Positions 17,194 to 25,430 of a DNA stretch of 64,000 nucleotides are shown in pieces. The first letter of the stretch is position 1; each line of letters opens with the position of its first letter. The DNA lies in NCBI GenBank assembly GCA_951812945.1, contig CATOTB010000001.1:614198-678197 (forward strand). Direction: 5' to 3'. The notes below the pieces were generated by a model that saw only the letters and a program-made list of their open reading frames with translations, searched no databases and was not told the origin of the DNA. A program made the position numbers and the translations under genes. The DNA comes from Candidatus Dadabacteria bacterium (GTDB lineage: Bacteria; Desulfobacterota_D; UBA1144; Nemesobacterales; Nemesobacteraceae).

Positions 17194-19881
17194 TCAGTGG
17201 GCTTCGGCCCAGTTCTCCGCGGCGCGCATCTCGACTCTGAGCGGCACCCTAAGCTCCCAAGCGTTTTCCATGTCGTTTTTTATATGAGTTCTCAGTTCTT
17301 CAAGTTCCGTTTCATGAATCTCGAAAAGGAGCTCGTCGTGAACCTGAAGAATCATCTTGGAGGAAAATCCCCCTTCTTCAAGTCTTCTGAATATGCGGAT
17401 CATGGCCAGATTTATTATATCCGCCGCGGACCCCTGTATCGGAGTGTTTATAGCTTCCCGCTCACCCCTGCTTCTCTCCACCCTGTTTCCCGACACAAGC
17501 TCCGGTATCGGCCTTCTTCTCCCGACAAGAGTCTCGGTGTATCCTCTGCTTCTCGCTTCTTCAACCGATGACTGCATATAGGTTTTCACTTCCGAATATC
17601 TGTCAAAATACCTGTTTATGTAGTTTCTTGAGACCGAAACCGTGGTGCCGAGCTGCTTTGAGAGCCCGAAAGCGCTTATACCGTATATTATCCCGAAGTT
17701 TATGGTCTTGGCGAGATTCCGCATCTCGGAGGTGATCTGGTCTTCGCGTGCGTTAAAGATTTCGCAGGCCGTGGCGACATGCACGTCTTTGTCGTTTCGA
17801 AGTGCCTCAAGCAGGGTTGAGTCCCCCGAGAAATGGGCGAGCAGGCGAAGTTCTATCTGGGAATAATCGGCTGACAGTATGACGCAGCCGTTTCTCGCCA
17901 CAAAAGATTTTCTTATTCTTTTGCCGTCCTCGGTTTTTATCGGGATATTCTGAAGATTGGGATCGCTTGAGCTCAGTCTTCCGGTTGAAGTGCCGGCGGG
18001 ATTAAAAGAGGTGTGGATCCTTCCCGTGGTCGGATTGATAAGCCTTGGGAGCTGGTCAATGTAAGTGGATTTCAGTTTGGAGAGAAACCTGTGTCTGAGT
18101 ATGAGACGGGGCACTTCGTGGATTGTCGAGAGATCTCTCAGCACTTCTGAGTCGGTAGAAAAAGCGCCTTTCGCGGTTTTCTTCCTGGTGGGAAGACGGA
18201 GCTTCTCGAAAAGCACTTCGGAAAGCTGTTTTGTTGAATTTATATTAAACTCTCTTTCGGTTTTTTCGTATATCTCGGCCTCGATGGAACTGAGATCCTT
18301 TTGAAATTCCTCCGACATCTTCCCGAGAATCGAGGTGTCAACGCTTACTCCCGCAAACTCCATGTCACAGAGAACCGGGAGAAGACCCAGAACGTTTTCC
18401 CTGTAAAGATCCCAGAGCTCTTCTTGCTTGAGAGTCTCGAGAAATTTCCTTGAGAGAATAAGCGCCACGTCGGAGTCTTCGCAGGAATATCTTGTCGCCG
18501 TCTCGATATCAACTTCGGCGAAACTCTTTTTGGATTTTCCCTTTCCCGTAACGTCGTCGTAGGAAATCATCCTGTGACCGAGCTCCGTCTTCGAGAGCTC
18601 ATCAAGCTTGTAGCTTGTCCGGGAGGCGTCCAGCAGGTGCGCCGCAAGCATCGTGTCGAAGTAAATTCCCCTAAGCCTGACTCCGTGGTTTCTAAGCACG
18701 AGCATCTCGTATTTTATGTTCTGGCCTATCTTTTTTACGTCCTCAGATTCCAAAACGGGTTTAAGCATCGAAAGAGCCGTATCAATGTCCATCTGTTTCT
18801 CGGCTTCCATAATATCCGTGTGTCCCACTGGAATGTAAAAAGCCTGTCCTGGGGCTGTGCAGAGCGAAAAACCCACTATACGGGCGTTCATCGGCAGTTT
18901 TGAGTTCGTCTCGAGGTCTATTGAGAGTTCTCCCGCTTCCTCTATCATGTTTATGACCCGTTCGAGGGACTCCTCCTCGAAAACGGTTTCGTAGGAATCG
19001 TATCCTACCGCACCGCCGCCGTTTGAAGATGGAGAGGCTCCGATCTCATCAAGGAGCTTTTCAAACTCAAGTTCTCTGAATATTTCCTGGAGATTTGCTG
19101 CCGCGTATCCTCCGTATCTGAAATCCTCGATTTCGGTCCCGACCGCGACATCCGTTTTTATGGTAACGAGCTCCCGGCTCAGGTACGCGTCATCTTTATG
19201 TTCTCTGAGTCTCCGGGCGACGCTTGGGCGAAGTTCGTCAAGATTGCCGTATACGCCCTCGAGGTTCCCGTAACTGGATATGAGGGCTGAGGCGGTTTTC
19301 TCCCCGACGCCCGCGACTCCCGGAACGTTATCGACCTTGTCTCCCACAAGAGCGAAGAAATCGATCATCTGTCCGGGTTCGATTCCGTATTTCTGCCGAA
19401 CTTCCTGTACCCCGGTTACCCGCTCCCTCATTGTGTCAACCAGCGTCACGTTCTCGGACACCATCTGGCAGAAGTCCTTGTCTCCGGTAATCAGAACGAC
19501 CTTTGATTCTTCCTGCGCCTTGGCTATGGTTCCCATGATGTCGTCTGCCTCGTATCCTTCCATTGCATGCATCGGGATTGAAAACGCCTGTACCAGTTCG
19601 AAAATCTTCGGGAACTGTAGCTTGAGGCCCTCGGGAGCCTCGTCTCTGTTGGCCTTGTACTCTGGGTATATTTCGTTTCTGAATACCTCTCCCTTGGAGT
19701 CAAACACTATCCCCAGGTATCTCGGTTCGTATTCCCTGAGAAACTTAAGGAGCATGTTGGCAAATCCGTAGATGGCGTTAGTGGGAAAGCCCTCGGAGGT
19801 TGAGAGATCGGCTCTTATGCCGTAATACGCCCTGAATATGTATGAACTGCCGTCGATCAGATAAAGCGGATGCTGGGACAT
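17194..19881 (-). CDS. polA: DNA polymerase I
   Basis: This 895-residue protein has all three PolA modules: the N-terminal 5' nuclease (1-280, with GDKDFCQ and GDKVDNVPGV), the 3'-5' exonuclease (about 300-490) and the polymerase (about 500-895, with SADYSQIELRLLAH, the O-helix RNLAKTINFGIIYG and VHDE). Exonuclease motif I is intact (Asp322, Glu324) and so is motif III (YSCED). The motif II aspartate that corresponds to E. coli Asp424 is Glu392 (KYE). It serves in repair and Okazaki fragment processing. Confidence 0.96.
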   Translation of the reverse strand: MSQHPLYLIDGSSYIFRAYYGIRADLSTSEGFPTNAIYGFANMLLKFLREYEPRYLGIVFDSKGEVFRNEIYPEYKANRDEAPEGLKLQFPKIFELVQAFSIPMHAMEGYEADDIMGTIAKAQEESKVVLITGDKDFCQMVSENVTLVDTMRERVTGVQEVRQKYGIEPGQMIDFFALVGDKVDNVPGVAGVGEKTASALISSYGNLEGVYGNLDELRPSVARRLREHKDDAYLSRELVTIKTDVAVGTEIEDFRYGGYAAANLQEIFRELEFEKLLDEIGASPSSNGGGAVGYDSYETVFEEESLERVINMIEEAGELSIDLETNSKLPMNARIVGFSLCTAPGQAFYIPVGHTDIMEAEKQMDIDTALSMLKPVLESEDVKKIGQNIKYEMLVLRNHGVRLRGIYFDTMLAAHLLDASRTSYKLDELSKTELGHRMISYDDVTGKGKSKKSFAEVDIETATRYSCEDSDVALILSRKFLETLKQEELWDLYRENVLGLLPVLCDMEFAGVSVDTSILGKMSEEFQKDLSSIEAEIYEKTEREFNINSTKQLSEVLFEKLRLPTRKKTAKGAFSTDSEVLRDLSTIHEVPRLILRHRFLSKLKSTYIDQLPRLINPTTGRIHTSFNPAGTSTGRLSSSDPNLQNIPIKTEDGKRIRKSFVARNGCVILSADYSQIELRLLAHFSGDSTLLEALRNDKDVHVATACEIFNAREDQITSEMRNLAKTINFGIIYGISAFGLSKQLGTTVSVSRNYINRYFDRYSEVKTYMQSSVEEARSRGYTETLVGRRRPIPELVSGNRVERSRGEREAINTPIQGSAADIINLAMIRIFRRLEEGGFSSKMILQVHDELLFEIHETELEELRTHIKNDMENAWELRVPLRVEMRAAENWAEAH

Positions 19882-19920
19882 GAAGGAAACCGCTTGCGCG
19901 TTATTAATTAAGTATACCCA

Positions 19921-19953
19921 ACCGCCCTTGCGGTGGGGAATCCGGTTCGCCGG
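19921..19953. other. Two small hairpins in the polA upstream gap
   Basis: ACCGC-CCTT-GCGGT (19921-19934) and CCGG-TTCG-CCGG (19942-19953) stand close together in the 104-base gap between the methyltransferase stop and the polA start. The second has a UUCG tetraloop when read on the plus strand. They could mark the end of the upstream message or structure the polA leader. The stems are short. Confidence 0.3.
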
Positions 19954-19985
19954 TGCGGTCTTGGCTACGCCGCGCGGGGAAAACG

Positions 19986-20627
19986 TTACTTCTTTGCGCT
20001 GTACACAAACGCGGGGGGAAAATTAGACCACACGGTTTTCGATTTGACGACGTTTGAGAATTTGCTTCGCAGCATTGAGCGGAATCTCCTGGCGTTTGGA
20101 ACCATCATGCTGATTGAGTAACTGAAGGTAACCATCTTTCCCCCAGGTCTCAGCACGTCCCAGATAACGTCAAGCAGCCTGTCTTGGGTTCCGTGGTCAA
20201 ACACCGCCCACGGAAGACTTGAAATAATGCAGTCGCAGGAATCTTTTCCGTGCTGCTCCAGATACTTTTTCATGTTTTCCGCAGAATCCTTGTAGACTGT
20301 CACGGAAGGACATCGGGATTTGGTTGCTTCGCAGAACTCGGGATTGATCTCTATTGCGAAAAACAGCGTTTCGGGGTTTTTCTTCTCTAGAATCTTCTCG
20401 GTAAAGACTCCGGTTCCCGAGCCGAGCTCTACCACGGTTCCCATCTCGCCGAGCCGGGCGGTCTCAGTAACGAGTTCCGACAGTTCTTCATTTGAAGGTG
20501 CTATGGAACCTGTGCTCTTCGGGTCTCTGAGAAACTGCTTTATGTAACCGTACGCTCCGAGTTTCAAAGGCGCCTCCGATAAAACGTAAATCAAGCTAAT
20601 TATAATAGCTTGCGGTGTTTTGTCCAT
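19986..20627 (-). CDS. Class I SAM-dependent methyltransferase (phospholipid methyltransferase-like)
   Basis: This 213-residue protein has the class I methyltransferase fold, with motif I VVELGSGTGVFTE, an acidic AIEINPE after strand 2, and a post-motif SSLPWAVF. The SLPW motif and the leading KQFLRDPKSTGSIAPS resemble PmtA-type phosphatidylethanolamine N-methyltransferases and rRNA dimethylase relatives. I favour a lipid substrate but cannot prove it. The ATG at 20627 is used; a TTG at 20660 would add eleven residues. It lies upstream of polA on the same strand. Confidence 0.7.
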   Translation of the reverse strand: MDKTPQAIIISLIYVLSEAPLKLGAYGYIKQFLRDPKSTGSIAPSNEELSELVTETARLGEMGTVVELGSGTGVFTEKILEKKNPETLFFAIEINPEFCEATKSRCPSVTVYKDSAENMKKYLEQHGKDSCDCIISSLPWAVFDHGTQDRLLDVIWDVLRPGGKMVTFSYSISMMVPNARRFRSMLRSKFSNVVKSKTVWSNFPPAFVYSAKK

Positions 20628-20830
20628 TGACTTATTCTCTGCATGCGTTGACTTTGACAAAGACTCTAGGGGAGGAACAGGTGTTTTTATCTCATCAGGA
20701 GCAGTCTTTGGGAACTATGACGGAGACCCTCGATGAAGGGACCAGTCTTAATGTGGAGACCCGTGCTGACAGAGCATCTTGGAACAAAGGGCAAAAACAA
20801 GAGATTGTCCTCGGAATATCTTTCAGATAG

Positions 20831-20956
20831 CGGTCACCGGACTAATCCGTGGGGAGCCAAAATTTCTTTTCCCAGAATCCGGTACACGCGAGTACCGACA
20901 TTGAGCCCACCTTATTCACCAAGGGGCGAGATTCTACTACTCATGAATAAGGTGGG
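20831..20956. repeat. Cluster of inverted repeats in a 355-base non-coding gap
   Basis: The gap 20628-20982 holds no convincing gene but has three dyads: CGGT-C-ACCG (20831-20839), CGGTAC with GTACCG (20880-20897), and a 13-bp perfect inverted repeat, CCCACCTTATTCA (20906-20918) with TGAATAAGGTGGG (20944-20956), around a 25-base loop. The last lies 27 bases beyond the stop of the protease gene (minus strand) and could form a strong RNA hairpin. No U-run follows on either strand. It could be an RNA 3'-end structure or the scar of a mobile element. Confidence 0.6.
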
Positions 20957-20982
20957 ATTTAGTTTGTTCTGCTGAAACACTT

Positions 20983-22317
20983 CTATCTTTTGCTAAAGTT
21001 GAACACTTGAGAGCTTGACATGGAGTTGGTGTAGAAAAGTACTAAAAACAGGATGCATAGAATCAAAAACAGGTTGAATACAGTGTTCTGCGAAGTGCTT
21101 TCATATCCTGTAATTGTACATCCACCACCACTACCAACCTGCATTTGTTCATCCTCATCCGGCTCTGGCTCCGGCTCTGGCTCTGGCTCCGGCTCTGGCT
21201 CCGGCTCCGGCTCTGGCTCTGGCTCTGGCTCTGAATCAGCGAGACAATCTTCAAGAATCTCTAAGGTGGTGGGGCTTATGTTTCCTACTGTCCAGAACAT
21301 ATCTAGTAGCATTCCAAGCGTGAAATCATAGTGCTCCACTCCGTTGTAGGAAGGCTTCATTAAGTCTTTAGAAGCCTCAGCAAGATGCGCAACAGAACTA
21401 CCTTGTTCATAGGGATCTGGGGCATAAAGTCGAGGCCGGCCCTCACTGTCTACGGCAGACGGATACTTGTTCATTAAGGCTTCGCCCATAAGTTGTGCAC
21501 AACTGGGAGTAAAAACGCCTCCGACCGTCCCATCCCAGAGAAGACCATCTGCCGAGGTAATAGCATCTCGCCTTTCAGTTTGTGAAAGGTGTATAAGCAA
21601 CTCTGCTTCTCTTTCTGAATATAGGCCGAGGTCATAAGGAAAAATCACAGCGACAGTGCTCCCGTCTAGAAGTTGTATTTGTCTAAAAGAACCGTCTTCT
21701 TGAATCGCATCAAGAAAACCCAGACCATGTAGTAGTTCATGTGCTGTTGTTTCTATGAAATTGACATACCCGCGAGGCGTGCTTCCTGTTCCATAATAAT
21801 AAAAAGGGACTCTTTCGTTGAAAGTTATAAAAACATCTGCCTCATTTGGGTTTAATTCTTCTCCTAGAAAATGTTCAGCAAGTGCTATGGGCAATGTTAG
21901 AAAACCCCTAGGGACCGGTAGCAGTTCTTCGTTAACGGAAACAGGTATATAGTCTGCTGCTCCGGCAGACGCAAGGTTTATAATGCCCCTTTCATCTATC
22001 CCGCCCCTATCCTTAAACGACGCTTGTATTCTGATTCCATTATCGTTGCTGGTTCTAATAAAACTTTCCAAGATATCAAGAGCATTTTGAAAAGCTCTTC
22101 TTCTTACCTCTCCAAGGGTTCTGCCGGTGTTGTCGCCACGGGCAACCTCGTCAGTTAGAGGGGTTTGGTCATAAAACCCCGTTCCTTGAGGATCTGTGTA
22201 CACTGGTATAAATTCAGCCGCCTCGCTCTCCGAAACCGAGAAAAAGACAACTGTAAAAATAAAAAGAACTGCCAGTTGAACTATAAATGAAAAGCTTTTA
22301 TTTGCGATGTCTAACAT
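20983..22317 (-). CDS. Secreted zinc metalloprotease with Glu-Pro linker and C-terminal sorting signal
   Basis: This 444-residue protein (ATG at 22317, GGAGGG nine bases upstream) has a signal peptide (about 5-33). Its catalytic region contains HELLHGLGFLD, an HExxHxxGxxD zinc site with His193, Glu194, His197 and Asp203. A later HLAEASKDLMKPS to LGMLLDMFW block is typical of this family of predicted secreted proteases. An 11-fold Glu-Pro tract (about 363-385) then leads to a GSGGGC motif (Cys400), a hydrophobic helix (about 412-429) and a basic end (FSKR). That end resembles Cys-containing CTERM sorting signals such as MYXO-CTERM or JDVT-CTERM. A surface-anchored or processed protease is inferred. 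Base composition is AT-richer than its neighbours. Confidence 0.75.
   Translation of the reverse strand: MLDIANKSFSFIVQLAVLFIFTVVFFSVSESEAAEFIPVYTDPQGTGFYDQTPLTDEVARGDNTGRTLGEVRRRAFQNALDILESFIRTSNDNGIRIQASFKDRGGIDERGIINLASAGAADYIPVSVNEELLPVPRGFLTLPIALAEHFLGEELNPNEADVFITFNERVPFYYYGTGSTPRGYVNFIETTAHELLHGLGFLDAIQEDGSFRQIQLLDGSTVAVIFPYDLGLYSEREAELLIHLSQTERRDAITSADGLLWDGTVGGVFTPSCAQLMGEALMNKYPSAVDSEGRPRLYAPDPYEQGSSVAHLAEASKDLMKPSYNGVEHYDFTLGMLLDMFWTVGNISPTTLEILEDCLADSEPEPEPEPEPEPEPEPEPEPEPEPDEDEQMQVGSGGGCTITGYESTSQNTVFNLFLILCILFLVLFYTNSMSSSQVFNFSKR
21161..21232 (-). repeat. Twelve-copy hexanucleotide repeat coding for Glu-Pro
   Basis: Twelve tandem copies of GGCTCT or GGCTCC (plus-strand reading) run without interruption. 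On the coding strand they read as alternating Glu and Pro codons inside the protease gene. A six-base unit keeps the frame whatever the copy number, so slippage would change only the length of the linker. Confidence 0.9.
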
Positions 22318-22726
22318 GGGCTTTTCCCTCCTCGTCAAAATGTACTTCGGTCTCTGTTTTCCATGAGTCGGGAACGTTCTCAATGATTATAATTTCTTTC
22401 CCGTCTTCAAGGACAACCTTTCTTCCTTTAATCGGTGTTTCGGGGGAGTTTTCCGCAGTCGTGTCGGACTGGGACTGGGGTTCCTGCTCAACCTGCTGAT
22501 CTTCTAGACGCTCAAGAGAATCTTTTTCCACAGAAACCTGAGTGTCCTCGCTCTGCGCCGCTTCCAAAACGTTTTCGGGAGAAGAGGGGATAGAACTCAA
22601 GTCAGGTGGGATGGTATGTGAATCCGATTGTCCAGCATTATTCCTGGTACCGTAATGAAGCAACGCCAATACTATCGCAGCACCCAGAACACATACAAAG
22701 AATCCATATTTCAAGTGTTTTCTCAT
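22298..22726 (-). CDS. Small membrane-anchored protein upstream of the protease, unknown function
   Basis: This 142-residue protein has a basic start, one transmembrane or signal segment (about 8-24) and an acidic, Ser/Gln/Glu-rich low-complexity stretch (about 35-98). A more ordered C-terminal part follows (KGRKVVLEDGKEIIIIENVPDSW) and the protein ends in a basic HVRHRK. I recognise no family. Its end overlaps the protease start by 20 bases, so both are translated from one message. GAGGTG precedes the ATG. A role as membrane partner or chaperone of the protease is only a guess from position. Confidence 0.65.
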   Translation of the reverse strand: MRKHLKYGFFVCVLGAAIVLALLHYGTRNNAGQSDSHTIPPDLSSIPSSPENVLEAAQSEDTQVSVEKDSLERLEDQQVEQEPQSQSDTTAENSPETPIKGRKVVLEDGKEIIIIENVPDSWKTETEVHFDEEGKAHVRHRK

Positions 22727-22788
22727 GAATTAACACCTCTTTGGCCAATACCTTTAACAGTACCAACCGTTAGTTCTCACGGCTCTTC

Positions 22789-22815
22789 ATTCTACCCCCC
22801 CCCTTTTTTTGTCAA
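22789..22815 (-). promoter_or_regulatory. Promoter with poly-G tract in the spacer (candidate phase-variable switch)
   Basis: Read on the minus strand, TTGACA (22815-22810) is followed by A6, G9 and then TAGAAT (22794-22789). Both hexamers are at or one base from consensus, but the spacer is 15 bases instead of the optimal 17. It consists only of the two homopolymer runs. The start codon of the small membrane protein lies 63 bases downstream of the -10. Gain or loss of G residues would move the hexamers towards or away from optimal spacing. Confidence 0.65.
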
Positions 22816-22887
22816 CATTAATTGAGGGTTTTTGCCTGTGTTTCGGCATGGGTTTTCAGGTTTCTTCTCTCCCAGACCGGGAAAGGA

Positions 22888-22917
22888 TTGTATTTTGTAA
22901 TTCCGGTATTATATAGA
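22888..22917 (+). promoter_or_regulatory. Possible promoter of the ffh operon
   Basis: TTGTAT at 22888-22893 and TATAGA at 22912-22917 are 18 bases apart, about 50 bases before the ffh ATG. They are moderate matches to the sigma70 consensus. Confidence 0.35.
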
Positions 22918-22965
22918 CGATAATCAGCGCCCTTGGATGGCTTGAAACCGGCGGGCAATGCAGCG

Positions 22966-24300
22966 ATGTTTGAAGGAATCTCGGAAAAACTCGGCTCCAC
23001 CCTCAAAAGAATAGGGGGATACGGAAAGCTAAGCGAAAAGAACATAGAAGACGCGCTTCGAGAGGTGCGCCTGAGTCTTCTTGAAGCCGATGTCAATTTC
23101 AGGGTGGTTCGCCAGTTCACAGGGCTTGTCAAGGAAAGAGCCCTGGGCCGTGAAGTCGAGAGGAGCCTTAATCCGGGACAGCAGTTCATAAAAATAGTCA
23201 AGGAAGAGCTTACCGGCATTCTGGGGCAGGAAAACGAGCCCCTGAATCTTAACGTTGCGCCTCCCGTGATAATAATGCTGGTCGGGCTCCAGGGTTCGGG
23301 AAAAACCACCACGGCGTCGAAGCTTGCAAAGTTTCTTAAGGAGCGCCACGGAAAAACCCCGCTGCTTGTCCCCGCGGATATCTACCGCCCCGCCGCGATA
23401 GAGCAGCTGAAGGTGCTCGGAGAAAAAGTAGGCGTGAGCGTCTATGATACCGTGGCCGGGACAAACCCCGTGGACGTGTGCGTGGACGCGGTTTCGGTTT
23501 CTGCGAAGCAAGGAGCGGACGCGGTGATTATAGACACTGCGGGACGCCTTCATCTTGACAGCGAGCTTATGGATGAGCTTGGGAGCATAAAGAAGAAGGT
23601 AAATCCCCATGAAATCCTTCTCGTCGCCGACTCGATGACGGGACAGGATGCCGTGAACGTCTCGCAGGGCTTTGATGAAGCCATTGATCTTGACGGTGTG
23701 GTTCTTACAAAAATGGACGCGGACGCAAGGGGAGGTGCTGCCCTTTCGATAAAAGCTACCACGGGCAAGCCAATCAAGTTTTTCGGAACCGGGGAGAAAG
23801 CCGACGCGCTTGAGGTCTTTCACCCCGAGAGAATAGCTTCGAGGATCCTCGGCATGGGAGATGTCCTGAGTCTCATAGAGAAGGCAGAGGACGCTTTTGA
23901 AGAGGAGAAAACAAAAAAACTCGCCGAAAGAATATCCAAGAAACAGTTCTCCCTTGAAGACTACAGGGAATCGATAGTAGCCATGGGCAAACTCGGCTCG
24001 ATAGAAAGCATAGCGCATATGGTTCCGGGAATGAAAAAGATCACCGATAACCCCGAAGCGATGGTAAAGGCCGAGGTTGAGATAAAAAAGAGCCTTGCGA
24101 TAATCAATTCCATGACCTTGCCCGAAAGAAGGAACCACACGATCCTAAACGGCAGCCGCAGAAAGAGAATCGCCAAGGGAAGCGGCACTACGGTGCCTGA
24201 TGTAAACCGCATGATAAAAAACTACATACAGATGCGAAACATGATGAAAAATATGGGGAAAATGGGTAAACTAGCAAAAAGAATGACAAAGTTTAGATAA
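22966..24300 (+). CDS. ffh: Signal recognition particle GTPase Ffh
   Basis: This 444-residue SRP54 homologue binds SRP RNA and signal sequences and docks with FtsY (encoded here at 39.9 kb). An N-domain helix bundle is followed by the G-domain, with G1 [24 protein letters not shown] and GTGEK. A Met-rich M-domain ends in [18 protein letters not shown]. The ATG at 22966 (MFEGISEKL) matches the family N-terminus. It opens a plus-strand translation cluster with rpsP, khpA, rimM, trmD and rplS, the usual order in many bacteria. Confidence 0.96.
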   Translation: MFEGISEKLGSTLKRIGGYGKLSEKNIEDALREVRLSLLEADVNFRVVRQFTGLVKERALGREVERSLNPGQQFIKIVKEELTGILGQENEPLNLNVAPPVIIMLVGLQGSGKTTTASKLAKFLKERHGKTPLLVPADIYRPAAIEQLKVLGEKVGVSVYDTVAGTNPVDVCVDAVSVSAKQGADAVIIDTAGRLHLDSELMDELGSIKKKVNPHEILLVADSMTGQDAVNVSQGFDEAIDLDGVVLTKMDADARGGAALSIKATTGKPIKFFGTGEKADALEVFHPERIASRILGMGDVLSLIEKAEDAFEEEKTKKLAERISKKQFSLEDYRESIVAMGKLGSIESIAHMVPGMKKITDNPEAMVKAEVEIKKSLAIINSMTLPERRNHTILNGSRRKRIAKGSGTTVPDVNRMIKNYIQMRNMMKNMGKMGKLAKRMTKFR

Positions 24301-24343
24301 CGGGAGCATATCTTTAACCCCGAATCTAGGAGGTAGCAGCAGT

Positions 24344-24577
24344 TTGGTTAAGATAAGGTTGAGCAGAATAGGATCAAAGAAAAGGCCGTTTTACAGGATA
24401 GTCGCGGCGGATGTGCGTTCCCCGCGCGATGGGAAATTTCTCGAAATACTGGGACATTACGATCCGAGAAAAAAACCCCACGAACTGAAGATAGACATTG
24501 AAAGAGTGAAAGCATGGATGGATAACGGCGCCAAGACAACCAACAGGGTGAGCAAGCTCATATCTCAGGTTACGTAG
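24344..24577 (+). CDS. rpsP: 30S ribosomal protein S16
   Basis: This 77-residue S16 begins [20 protein letters not shown] and contains the GRFLE-like [13 protein letters not shown] segment. It is a primary assembly protein of the 30S body. The start is a TTG at 24344, with AGGAGG (24328-24333) ten bases upstream; no ATG fits. It follows ffh after 43 bases. Confidence 0.95.
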   Translation: MVKIRLSRIGSKKRPFYRIVAADVRSPRDGKFLEILGHYDPRKKPHELKIDIERVKAWMDNGAKTTNRVSKLISQVT

Positions 24578-24639
24578 CATATTTTCTTCCACGCGAAAAT
24601 TTATACAGAAAGATTTTAGTTTCAGGAGGGATGCTCCTT

Positions 24640-24879
24640 ATGAGTCAACTCAGAGAGTTTGTCGAGTTCATGGCTAAATCCATTGTCGACAGTCCCGAAG
24701 AGGTTCGGGTGACGGAAGTAGCGGGTGAGAAGACTACGGTTATTGAACTTAGGGTGGCCTCCGAAGACCTGGGAAAGGTAATTGGAAAGCAGGGAAGAAC
24801 GGCAAAGGCGATTCGCAGCATACTGAATGCCGCGGCCGCGAAAATGAAAAAACGCGCCGTTTTGGAGATTCTTGAATAG
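24640..24879 (+). CDS. khpA: KH-domain RNA-binding protein KhpA
   Basis: This 79-residue protein consists of one KH domain with the diagnostic [18 protein letters not shown] loop. KhpA-type proteins bind RNA with KhpB and affect cell division and envelope genes in some bacteria. An ATG at 24631 abuts the AGGAGGG ribosome site, so the ATG at 24640, nine bases further on, is the better start. It sits between rpsP and rimM, its standard location. Confidence 0.93.
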   Translation: MSQLREFVEFMAKSIVDSPEEVRVTEVAGEKTTVIELRVASEDLGKVIGKQGRTAKAIRSILNAAAAKMKKRAVLEILE

Positions 24880-24881
24880 CA

Positions 24882-25415
24882 TTGCCGGAAAGTGCGAAAC
24901 AAAGCCTTGTTCTCTACGGGAAGATAACGAAAAGACACGGCCTTCATGGTGAAGTGAAAGTGTTCGCCTTCGGCGGGCGCCCCAAAACCCTCTCCGGGGT
25001 GAAAAAAGTCTACGTAGAAGTCCCCGACCGGGGAGAACCTCAAAAATTTGTCCTGTCCGGGATAAAGATCCAGAAAAACACCGCAATCTTGAAATTAGAG
25101 GGCGTTGATACGCCCGAGGCTGCAGACGGGCTGAAAAACCTGCACGTGCTGGTAGAAAAAAGTGACCTGCAGCCCCCGGAGGAAGACGAATATTACTGGT
25201 CTGATCTCATCGGACTTCGGGTCTGCACCTCCCGCGGAGAGAATATCGGAGAGGTAAAGGAGCTGATCGATTCGGGCGGACACGATATTCTTGTGATAGA
25301 AAGTGCGGGGAGGGAGCGGGAATTCCTGGTTCCGTTCGTCAGCAGATTTGTGACCGCAGTGGATCTTGACGGTTCGATGATTACTGTGGAAGCGGTAGAG
25401 GAGTTCCTCGAATAA
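24882..25415 (+). CDS. rimM: Ribosome maturation factor RimM
   Basis: This 177-residue protein has an N-terminal RimM domain (YGKITKRHGLHGEVKVFAF) and a C-terminal PRC-barrel (about 95-175, YYWSDLIGLRV onwards). It binds S19 and helps to mature the 30S head. The start is a TTG at 24882, two bases after khpA; no ATG or GTG lies near the homologous N-terminus. trmD follows after 15 bases. Confidence 0.94.
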   Translation: MPESAKQSLVLYGKITKRHGLHGEVKVFAFGGRPKTLSGVKKVYVEVPDRGEPQKFVLSGIKIQKNTAILKLEGVDTPEAADGLKNLHVLVEKSDLQPPEEDEYYWSDLIGLRVCTSRGENIGEVKELIDSGGHDILVIESAGREREFLVPFVSRFVTAVDLDGSMITVEAVEEFLE

Positions 25416-25430
25416 CCTCGTGATGCTGCG

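Noticed and set aside
20661..20975. Short plus-strand frames in the gap after the methyltransferase
   Set aside because: No recognisable domain, codon pattern unlike neighbours, and they run through the inverted repeats.
21161..21232. Tandem repeat considered as CRISPR or regulatory iteron
   Set aside because: Units are 6 bases with no spacers and lie inside a coding frame as Glu-Pro codons.
21053..21331. Open frame on the plus strand with Ser-Gly repeats, and further frames rich in Pro-Ala or Arg-Ser, opposite the protease repeat
   Set aside because: They exist only because a 6-bp repeat has no stop codon in any frame; the protease frame has a signal peptide, zinc motif and ribosome site.
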